Shown: positions 58,001 to 64,000 of the stretch, piece after piece | How the letters are laid out: each line of letters starts with the position of its first letter | Numbering within the stretch: the stretch's first letter is position 1 | Source of the DNA: Echinicola soli | Lineage (GTDB): Bacteria > Bacteroidota > Bacteroidia > Cytophagales > Cyclobacteriaceae | Length of the DNA stretch: 64,000 bases | NCBI RefSeq assembly: GCF_006575665.1 | Contig: NZ_CP041253.1 | Span: 3,943,001-4,007,000 of the forward strand | Direction: 5' to 3' | The notes under the pieces: generated by a model | The model's input: only the letters and a program-made list of their open reading frames with translations | The model's database searches: none | What the model was told of the DNA's origin: nothing | Position numbers and translations under genes: made by a program

Positions 58001-58566
58001 GTGTGGATGTTGACTCCGCTAAAGTCTGCTCCAAAACCACTTTCCATGTTGGATTGGGTGTTCGTATCCATCGGACTGCCTCCACTGCTGGATTTTATTT
58101 GGCTTTCGAGTTGGGGAATTACGGAATTGGTATGCTCGGACTGGGCTTGTACATTTCCTTCATTGGGATCATCGTCATCACTGGCAGCGGGGCTTTTCTG
58201 AAGTTCCTCGTCATCCTGCATTTGGAGCTCCTCTTCCTCTTCTTTTTCCTGTACCTGTTCTTCTTCCACTTGTGCCTGTACCACTGGCGTGACTGACTCT
58301 GCGAGCGGTTTTTCCTGTATTTCCGGCTCTCCGCTTCCTTCTTGCTGCATTTCTTCTTCCTGCTGGCTTTGAATCGGGGTATCGGCGGTAGTAGCGACGG
58401 GGACATCGTTTATACCGTTGACTACCTGATCGGCCATCTGGTCAGCTTCCATTTCGTATTTATCCCCAGGTTGACCCACGTTCAATTTGGCCTGAAAGAA
58501 ATTTTCGGGCTGCTTTTGAGCAGGATTGCCTTTGGGTTGATTCGTTTTGGAGCTGAAGTGTTTCAT
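55018..58566 (-). CDS. Large eCIS-associated DUF4157 protein, candidate cargo toxin
   Basis: An 1182-residue protein. Residues ~1-60 hold FFQAKLNVGQPGDKYEMEAD, a motif shared with the other DUF4157 protein in the cluster. Residues ~65-150 are a disordered Glu/Gln-rich stretch. DUF4157 (about 165-245) contains HELTH (about residue 232). Residues ~388-430 hold FDVDHIVELQLANWG followed by N and ELLDSSKNSSSG, resembling HNH endonuclease-type motifs. From ~690 to ~1150 there are beta-rich repeats with three DIPGI copies (about 789, 823, 853). No signal peptide. Known for DUF4157: core-domain of eCIS-associated toxins. The nuclease reading is inferred. Confidence 0.85.
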   Translation of the reverse strand: MKHFSSKTNQPKGNPAQKQPENFFQAKLNVGQPGDKYEMEADQMADQVVNGINDVPVATTADTPIQSQQEEEMQQEGSGEPEIQEKPLAESVTPVVQAQVEEEQVQEKEEEEELQMQDDEELQKSPAASDDDDPNEGNVQAQSEHTNSVIPQLESQIKSSSGGSPMDTNTQSNMESGFGADFSGVNIHTDSSAVQMSSDLGAQAFTHGNDIYFNEGKYNPSSPSGQHLLAHELTHTIQQGSSSAVQGKMVQKEGEDGESPEMELETGIIDETAKTITFDKIPVPGFKLLEHRSSLYNSKKPLKRKNNYTRGTTNQRSGVWKPEIDKSNIVSQLNELYESHHHTPPTPNTTHVFQANITGRNVPPTFIGNIDDVAMELSTPTWGKDKAYRRFDVDHIVELQLANWGNETWPNTMLNMELLDSSKNSSSGSTIKSKITKKLDSFRERHGEEYPGGDGHFKNNYTLVFNEAEALSGNGEITENEYWKKEQIESGEHLNAIEVANLADIGGEGEVRIFPSEAGGLGKKFVWNGADTALTSNERTWLGNPFRITNKQFNTSGEGVENTESLGSISVNIPSSDKTWHPWSEDKVIPVNRFIGSKYAGYISKQSVKFSLYGLRVKKASPIDIIELELTPNGIEVYGHILPSIPVFEGNPIEFFISNGELRVSKTFPIEQINVPPPFEISNTSLTIFASTENGLGLTGETDFGIDQVGDGNISATASTSGGLELEGNFTFDPNLFDNAEIDVAYRDNIWTIGGTIEIPEGKVRGVKSATINATYSENTFSATGEAELDIPGIERGSMSIEYGEEGFSIGGNFDLSSDIPGISGGNVEARVSKESGAEEYSVFVSGTAQPDIPGISSSLTVTYDNGALTIEGRASYERGMLSGTIEVGATNRAIGEDGEPTGEPDDTMRVYGGGSLTLQLTPWLEATAGVTFTPEGEIEVTARLAADSYEVFSRREVNRNLFTVPTIEIPLFAIPLGPRSIGLVAQIGGGLDFTAGFGPGELRNMSAEVTYNPEREEETTVTGHGEFAIPADAGLTLRGDLSLGVSIGIASLTGGIELAGSLGLEGEAAAEVDVNWSPQTGLALDAEGRVTVNPKFTFDLNAFARASLGIGWFSISETWRHNLASYEWGPDIQFGVVFPVHYREGEAFDMSFDDIEVIYPDLDVVDMAKGLASDVKNDIFS

Positions 58567-58596
58567 CTAATGGACGTTCGATTTTTTCGGAGAAAA

Positions 58597-59166
58597 TTAT
58601 TCACTTGGGGAATGTTTTACAGGTACTGTATTGGTGTGGAAAGGATTACTCTTTTTTGTGTCCAGCCCCGTAGTAAAGGGCACAAGATTGCCTAAAACCC
58701 GTAGGTAACCTATTGCTCCTTTTTGATGATTGATAGCCGGGAATGCCAATGTAAACTGATACCTGGATTCTGGTGCGAAATTGAGGGTAGTCTGGTTGAC
58801 CACTTCGGTTATATCACATTGGTTTTGATTATAGGTTACCTTTTTGACGACAAAGGAAAAGTCCCGTTCTGGATCCAGCGACCGGTTAAGATTAAGCAAA
58901 AGCACTGGCACCTTATCTTCCATTGGGATCACATTTTGTTCTTTGTCGATCCATTCTATTTTTAAGTAATATAAAGGGTTGATTATTTCTAAAGGAGCCT
59001 CACTGATATAGTTCAAGGTAATTTCTAATGGACGAGATTTTGGGTTCCAAAACACCTCTTCAGCAATCACGGTAAACGCTCTTTTATTTCTTGGTTGCGC
59101 TGAGTCTGCTTGGCCAAGTATTTCTTGGAGAGGGATGTCAATGGTATTTTTCACAATTGTGTTCAT
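58597..59166 (-). CDS. eCIS cluster protein of unknown function
   Basis: The ATG at 59166 (MNTIVKNTIDIPLQEILGQAD) gives 189 residues; the frame can be extended 20 residues upstream but into AT-rich spacer. The protein is beta-rich with no signal peptide. It has no recognised domain: LEITLNYISEAPLEIINPLYYLKIEW is a likely beta-sandwich core, and CDITEVVNQTTLNFAPESRYQF follows. Position between the two DUF4157 genes suggests a cargo-specific adaptor, chaperone or immunity function. All three are guesses. Confidence 0.7.
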   Translation of the reverse strand: MNTIVKNTIDIPLQEILGQADSAQPRNKRAFTVIAEEVFWNPKSRPLEITLNYISEAPLEIINPLYYLKIEWIDKEQNVIPMEDKVPVLLLNLNRSLDPERDFSFVVKKVTYNQNQCDITEVVNQTTLNFAPESRYQFTLAFPAINHQKGAIGYLRVLGNLVPFTTGLDTKKSNPFHTNTVPVKHSPSE

Positions 59167-59238
59167 AGTATTTTTATAAAAGCTAATCCAAACAATGACA
59201 TATAAATATACGGTCAAGGTATTCATTCACCGTACTAT

Positions 59239-61062
59239 TTAAGTACACAAAGGAGGGCAGGATGGCCATCTGTTTGCCTTTGCGTGATGACAGATTCTTC
59301 TGATCATGGGATTGAGAATTTCCCTTTCTGCACTATAGGTTGGCCCGGTACCTCTTGGCGCGCCATGATCTCCTCCCACTAGCACCAAAATCTGGTTCAG
59401 CCAATTGGTTTGTGCGTCGCTCAGGGCAGTTAAGTACGTTGGGCTTACCCTTATCATGAGCTCTGCAAATCCGGCATTGGGGGCAAAGTGCTTGGGAATA
59501 GTGACGCCTTCAATCGCTGTTTCTAAGGGAGTGAGTACTGATGGATCGATCAGTGCATCCCTGAACTTTTCAGCATGTACTCTTTCATGGGCCACTACCG
59601 CAGATTCCATAAACCAGTTGCCTCCTGCCAACGTCAAGCTGTTCATATCATTGATTTGATTGCAGTAATTGGCTGCAGTAGCATTACCTCCTGGTCCGGT
59701 CACCTCAGACACACCTGGAAGAAGACGTGTCTGTAGGCTATAATTTCCCGTAACACCTACTATTACTGGTTGCCATACTGCCCCATTGTCAATTACCTCA
59801 AGGTTTACCTGGACATTTTCAGGAAATGTCAGTCCCCAAACACCCGCCCCGAGTGCTCGTGATGGTGCTGCTCCAGGCTGCGCTATGACATTATCAAGGT
59901 TAATAGGTGCGTTGGCAACTACCGGTAACGGGGCTGGATCTACATCCTGACCGCGGTCTCTTTTATCCAAAAAGTCTATCGTATTGGTTCCTACAATACC
60001 ATCCACTTTGATCCCTACATCTTCTTGAAAAGCTTTGACGGCACGTTGCGTCTCATCACCAAAAGAGCCATCCACACCAAAACGAGGTAGTGGATAATCA
60101 AGCCCTACAAGGGCATTTTGGATCATGGTCACATGAGTACCGTTACTTCCGGACTGTACGGTTCTGAAATTGTCAAAGGTGGATTCCAAAATGGCATTTC
60201 TAGAAAACCTGCTGGTAGCAGGAAAGTCGTGCCCATCTCCTAACCTGGCTTGGATTTTTTTTTGTACCATTCCTTTTTGCTGGATGGTATGGGTAAGCTC
60301 ATGTGCCAACAGGTGCTTTCCTTTAGAGGAATCAGGTTTGTATTTTCCTTTGTTAAAGTAAATGTCATGCCCATGAGTGAATGCCTGTGCACCAATTTTG
60401 CTACTCATCTCCTCCGCTTTCTTATCCGTGTGGATATTGACCTTGCTGAAATCTGCCTCAAAACCGCTTTCCATCTCGTGTTTTGTAGCTTTGTCCAATT
60501 GACTTCCCCTTCCCTTACTTTCTCTTAAGGTGCCTTCTATACCTTGGAGGGCTCCGTCTGTTTTGGATTCGAGCTTCTCTTCCTCAGTTCTCTGTTGGAG
60601 AGAATTTTCTTTTTCTACCTCCTTAGCCTTTAGCGGCTCTTCACTGTCTTCTGTGGCCGCCATTGTAGCCTCATCCTTTTCACATTCTGCGCATTTTGAT
60701 TGCACGGTTTCTTCTTCCTCTGCCTTTTGGACTGGTTCTTCCATTTCCTCATTGGATTTGGTTTGTAATGGTTCCTCCTCTTCCATTTCCTGTTTCTGGA
60801 CTTTGTTAATGGTTTCTGCCAATGGTTGCTTTTGTACTTCTTCTTCCTCTCCCGCTTGCGCCTGGATAGGCTCTGATGGATTTGATTTAGACACTACCTG
60901 ATCGGCCACGGCATCTGCTTCTCTTTCGTATGGGTCACCTGGTTGTCCCATTTCCAGTTTTGCCTGGACACCAAAAAAATCTTTGGGTTGGTCATCTGCT
61001 TTTTTGAAAAGCTGGTTATTGTTTTGCTGGCCGGCTATATTTTTCTTCTTTAATTCTCTCAT
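59239..61062 (-). CDS. DUF4157 protein with peptidoglycan-binding and second HExxH motif
   Basis: A 607-residue protein. Its first ~55 residues match the other DUF4157 protein: FFGVQAKLEMGQPGDPYERE. Acidic low-complexity region (residues ~65-180), including CAECEKDEA. DUF4157 domain (about 187-265) with HELTH near 254. PG_binding_1-like domain about 314-366 (FGVDGSFGDETQRAVKAFQE). The C-terminal part has AHERVHAEKF (near 495), another HExxH, with DPSVL and PKHFAP after it, so a zinc peptidase or its relic is possible. No signal peptide. A eCIS cargo with wall-targeting potential is inferred from these domains. Confidence 0.87.
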   Translation of the reverse strand: MRELKKKNIAGQQNNNQLFKKADDQPKDFFGVQAKLEMGQPGDPYEREADAVADQVVSKSNPSEPIQAQAGEEEEVQKQPLAETINKVQKQEMEEEEPLQTKSNEEMEEPVQKAEEEETVQSKCAECEKDEATMAATEDSEEPLKAKEVEKENSLQQRTEEEKLESKTDGALQGIEGTLRESKGRGSQLDKATKHEMESGFEADFSKVNIHTDKKAEEMSSKIGAQAFTHGHDIYFNKGKYKPDSSKGKHLLAHELTHTIQQKGMVQKKIQARLGDGHDFPATSRFSRNAILESTFDNFRTVQSGSNGTHVTMIQNALVGLDYPLPRFGVDGSFGDETQRAVKAFQEDVGIKVDGIVGTNTIDFLDKRDRGQDVDPAPLPVVANAPINLDNVIAQPGAAPSRALGAGVWGLTFPENVQVNLEVIDNGAVWQPVIVGVTGNYSLQTRLLPGVSEVTGPGGNATAANYCNQINDMNSLTLAGGNWFMESAVVAHERVHAEKFRDALIDPSVLTPLETAIEGVTIPKHFAPNAGFAELMIRVSPTYLTALSDAQTNWLNQILVLVGGDHGAPRGTGPTYSAEREILNPMIRRICHHAKANRWPSCPPLCT

Positions 61063-61204
61063 GGCTGTTTACAGTTTTTCTTTCCCAATCTATTTCCGGA
61101 AACATTCCGCTCTGTGCAATATAAATCTACCTCATAAGTAACCCAGTATTTATATTCGGTTGATCCATAGCTCCTTCATAGGATTTACCAAGGAAATTGC
61201 CAGC

Positions 61205-62881
61205 TTATGCCCACTCCACAAAGAGCAATTGCTTTTTCCACGGGAACTTTACCAGTCCGATATTCCAAGGCAACCGATCCAAGAGGATATCCTGCGTTTT
61301 GCGTTCAATGATCAACTTATGGTAGTTTCCTTGTGTGACCAATTTTCCTTTCCTATTAAGGTATTCCGCTCTCAGGGTATTCCCCTGTGTGTTTTTTAAA
61401 GCTGTCCAATGTCCTATCGCCGCTTCCAACAATTCTTCTGCGGCACCTTTCATCTTTTGGGATAAGGAAACCTCCCTTTCCAGAGAAGTCTCCAGTCCTA
61501 CATTACAGCAGTACTTTTCAAATACCATTTCCTGTTCAAAGGCATTCTCCTGTTTGGTCGCTAAGTAATGCAATAGGTGTACTGCCTGGGTTTTGTTTTG
61601 TATATTTTTATCCTGATCCAATAGATTGGTGGATTGAAACAATTGACAGATGAATGGATGTAAGAGCACCAAACCCGCCTGATCTACATGGATTCCTTCG
61701 GAAAGCCTGGCCTCATCTGTTTCGGGAGTAGAAGGAGCGGGCTCTTCCTCTTGCCTCTTTTCTTCGCTAAGCCTCTCCCTCACCGTAATGTTATCCTTGG
61801 TCTCCCAAAGCTGACCTAACTGATTTATCAAGTCCTTTTTGTTAGTTTCAGTTGTCGATTTATCAATTGAATTGTTTTTTTTAAGCTTTAAACTGTTGTA
61901 ATTTGATTTAAATTGGCTAAAGGTTCTTGGGTTACTCCAGCTTTCCTGATGGTGAAACTGACTCGCTGTAAGTACGATTTGGTCTATGATGCGGAAAATC
62001 ATCTCATGACTTTTTGGATGTTCCTCCATGCCTATCTTCCAAAGATGCTGTGCATCGTCTATATAATTTTTGTCAAAATAGGTCTTCGATAGCGCTCCGA
62101 ATACCATTTGCCAAAACGCCATCCTAAACTTACTTGATGAAAAGCTATTGACTAAAGTTTTATAAAATTGAACAAAAGTTAATTCACTGTTGTAATTAAT
62201 CAATTCATGGTATATTTTTTCCAATTGATGATTAGAAAACTGGTAAATTAGCCGTTTAAGGATAATGGGTTGATGGACGATGCCTCTAAGGAAAACTTGA
62301 AGTTTAGGTTTTTTAATGCTCTCTTTTAAAGAACCATCCATTGTATTCCAGTCAGAAAAAAACAACACTTTTTCATTCTCCCTTAGCCACCATGGCCTGT
62401 GACCGTGTTCCAATATATAGATGATCGATTCCACCGTCCGTTGACTCGGAGTCATGTTTGAGGGAGCATCTTCAGATGGCTTCTTCCTACCGTCCAATGC
62501 ATTTAGCGAACGAGCTCGATTGACCATGCTATCCTTGGTGACTGGACTGGACAGGATTTCTCTGTTCCATTGCTGTAGTTGCTGCTCTACCTGCTGCCGA
62601 AATTGGTTCAGAAGATGATCTACAGCCAGCATATTGGTGGACCGTCCTAAGGAATCAAATATCCGTTTGGTGGTATGAAGCTGGATAGTGAGCGCTGGAA
62701 GCTGCAAATGATTTCCCTGGAATTGTTGCTCCAGTTCATTAAAGTATTCCTCCAGTAGTGGAAATAGCTCTTTTTGGACAAATACTGCGATTTGATTTTT
62801 AATACCAAGCGCTGTTTGCTGATCGTCAATATTGAGCTGTACCAGTACTTTATGAACAATATGGTTGGTCAGCGTGCTCAC
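61205..62881 (-). CDS. Contractile injection system tape measure protein
   Basis: A 558-residue protein beginning MSTLTNHIVHKVLVQLNIDD and ending NIGLVKFPWKKQLLFVEWA, both typical of the tape-measure-type protein of eCIS (Pvc14/Afp14-like) found in Bacteroidota. Helical body, two zones with HLLHYLATKQENAFEQEMVFEK near residue 455. It sets tube length in related systems. The start overlaps the end of the preceding PKD/Ig-like gene by ATGA. This gene is the clearest structural marker that the cluster is an eCIS and not a phage. Confidence 0.9.
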   Translation of the reverse strand: MSTLTNHIVHKVLVQLNIDDQQTALGIKNQIAVFVQKELFPLLEEYFNELEQQFQGNHLQLPALTIQLHTTKRIFDSLGRSTNMLAVDHLLNQFRQQVEQQLQQWNREILSSPVTKDSMVNRARSLNALDGRKKPSEDAPSNMTPSQRTVESIIYILEHGHRPWWLRENEKVLFFSDWNTMDGSLKESIKKPKLQVFLRGIVHQPIILKRLIYQFSNHQLEKIYHELINYNSELTFVQFYKTLVNSFSSSKFRMAFWQMVFGALSKTYFDKNYIDDAQHLWKIGMEEHPKSHEMIFRIIDQIVLTASQFHHQESWSNPRTFSQFKSNYNSLKLKKNNSIDKSTTETNKKDLINQLGQLWETKDNITVRERLSEEKRQEEEPAPSTPETDEARLSEGIHVDQAGLVLLHPFICQLFQSTNLLDQDKNIQNKTQAVHLLHYLATKQENAFEQEMVFEKYCCNVGLETSLEREVSLSQKMKGAAEELLEAAIGHWTALKNTQGNTLRAEYLNRKGKLVTQGNYHKLIIERKTQDILLDRLPWNIGLVKFPWKKQLLFVEWA

Positions 62882-63999
62882 TGGCTAAGGATATTTGCTT
62901 GTTCCCGTATTGCTTCCAAAAGGAAAACCACTTTTTCAAAGGACGATGAGATCTCTTCATAAAAGGATAGCATGGTATTTTTGGGATCCCAGTTAACCTT
63001 GCTTTCTGCCAGTAAATTGAAATCATTGGTGATTTTATCAGCTGTTTCCTGTAAAACCTTTACTGATTCCTCCAGGATGCTTGGCTCCTGACATTTCAAT
63101 ACCAAATAGAACAGACGAACGTAATCTCTATATAAATCCTTCATTGGGACATCAATTGCCCCATCTCCACGGTGCATTTCACGGAGGTAAGAAACCAAAT
63201 TGGTAAACTGCTTATCGAAAATTCCCTGCAAGCTACTATTAGCATTTCCTTTTTGGAATTCATCAATTTCTCCGGTGATTGAATTCATCACTTCGACTGC
63301 CTCCTTCATGGTATCCTGACCCCAACGGCCCATTTCCTTAAACTGTTCCGACTCGATAAATTCATGATGCTTACGGTTCATTGCTTCGACATTTGCTTTA
63401 CCAAGGGATAGGCAGTTTTCCTCTAGCGTCACCGTAATTTCATCAGAAGAAGCGACCTCGCATATATTGTCGAGATTGGCCTTCACACTTATCCTTATAG
63501 ATGATATACCTGGCTGGAACGTCTGACTATAGCTGGGTTTATTGGTGGATTCCTGTTCCTGACCATCAATGATCCATTGGTATTCTTTGGCTGAATTGGG
63601 TGGATTGGTAATGGTGAAGGTTAGCGTTTTTCCTTCATTAGGACCGTGATCTTCAGTTTTTGTATCGATAAGCAAAGTAGGTTTTTGGTAAACCCTGACC
63701 ACCAAATCCACCGCTTGGCCATTTACGGTAAAATCAGTGATGTCTTTTCCCAGTTGACTTTGCGGTACTGTATTGGGGGCAAACACAAACTTCCCTTCCT
63801 GACTGGTCGTAACACCGGTACCTTCTACTCTTCCATCCTCCGGTACCACGTCAAAGGGAACTGGTGTACTTTCCCTGCCACGGCAGAATTCATTGGGTTC
63901 GAGGGCCAAATCAACAGTGTCATCGATAATAATATGGCCAATTTCAAGTTCTTCCGTCACAGTGCGTGGACATGTGCCATTTTCGGGAGTGACCGTTAG
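62878..63999 (-). CDS. eCIS cluster protein with Ig/PKD-like domain (partial)
   Basis: The frame remains open to the right edge, so the N-terminus is missing; the GTG at 63960 is internal. Residues before ~190 contain a PKD/Ig-like beta domain (PPNSAKEYQWIIDGQEQEST ... ISIRVKANL-like strand) and a repeat unit with LEENCLSLGK. The C-terminal ~170 residues are helical (EAMNRKHHEFIESEQFKEMG). Its end overlaps the tape measure start. I associate the arrangement with eCIS surface or fibre proteins, but the function is unproven. Confidence 0.75.
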   Translation of the reverse strand, partial: LTVTPENGTCPRTVTEELEIGHIIIDDTVDLALEPNEFCRGRESTPVPFDVVPEDGRVEGTGVTTSQEGKFVFAPNTVPQSQLGKDITDFTVNGQAVDLVVRVYQKPTLLIDTKTEDHGPNEGKTLTFTITNPPNSAKEYQWIIDGQEQESTNKPSYSQTFQPGISSIRISVKANLDNICEVASSDEITVTLEENCLSLGKANVEAMNRKHHEFIESEQFKEMGRWGQDTMKEAVEVMNSITGEIDEFQKGNANSSLQGIFDKQFTNLVSYLREMHRGDGAIDVPMKDLYRDYVRLFYLVLKCQEPSILEESVKVLQETADKITNDFNLLAESKVNWDPKNTMLSFYEEISSSFEKVVFLLEAIREQANILSQ

Positions 64000-64000
64000 T

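Noticed and set aside
51735..63999. Prophage interpretation of the contractile module
   Set aside because: No capsid, terminase, integrase or portal seen; the tape-measure-type, AAA+ ATPase and DUF4157 proteins are eCIS-like.

Overview
The window is a piece of a Bacteroidota chromosome, most likely a marine or environmental member of the Cyclobacteriaceae (Echinicola/Algoriphagus/Cyclobacterium-like; genus not proven). Grounds: a SusC/SusD pair, a type IX secretion C-terminal tail on a subtilase, few Shine-Dalgarno sequences, TAnnTTTG-type promoter boxes, a thiamine operon in typical Bacteroidota style, and gene content such as DUF885 and an eCIS. All protein names come from reading motifs and family resemblance; no search was run.

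Layout. 1-5.5 kb: end of a TlpA-like thioredoxin, a small PH-domain protein, an ammonium transporter, an AI-2E family permease, a DJ-1/PfpI protein and a secreted rhodanese. 5.6-16.3 kb: AraC-type regulator divergent from susC-susD, then a dipeptidyl-peptidase IV-like S9 peptidase and a DUF885 peptidase; this looks like a peptide-uptake locus. 16.6-22 kb: SLC13 anion transporter, small hypothetical protein, TPR lipoprotein, dapD and a glycosyltransferase. 22.1-22.8 kb: a gene-free stretch with a repeat and three perfect DnaA boxes (a candidate replication origin), ending in the promoter of a metal-uptake operon. 22.8-27.4 kb: DtxR/MntR regulator and an ABC metal importer, one of whose permeases is fused to a second DtxR-like domain. 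27.5-30.1 kb: truncated hemoglobin, OsmC, aldo/keto reductase, dodecin. 30.2-36.1 kb (minus strand): TPP riboswitch, thiS, thiC, a TenI/ThiE-like gene, thiE, thiG, thiH. 36.2-40.6 kb: a repeat-rich zone around a KAS III enzyme and an ENPP-type phosphodiesterase. 40.7-50.4 kb: TPR protein, gyrA, outer-membrane and secreted proteins, rpe, a type IX-secreted subtilase with an overlapping lipoprotein gene, and a TrpF-like protein without the usual catalytic Cys. 50.9-51.3 kb: a DM13 lipoprotein. 51.7-64 kb (minus strand, running off the right edge): the distal part of an extracellular contractile injection system (eCIS) cluster, with AAA+ ATPase, muramidase, TPR protein, two large DUF4157 proteins, an unknown protein, the tape-measure-type protein and an Ig/PKD-like protein.

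The observations most worth following are: (1) a ~290-400 bp interspersed repeat family (three copies) whose hairpins are kept by wobble or compensatory changes, suggesting a structured RNA; (2) a MITE-like family (three copies) with inverted ends and 9-bp target-site duplications, one copy ending at the stop codon of the eCIS ATPase; (3) the DnaA-box cluster; (4) the permease-repressor fusion, which recalls chlamydial YtgCR; (5) the eCIS cargo candidates, one with an HNH-like DH...N...N motif and a DIPGI beta-repeat, the other with a peptidoglycan-binding domain and two HExxH motifs.
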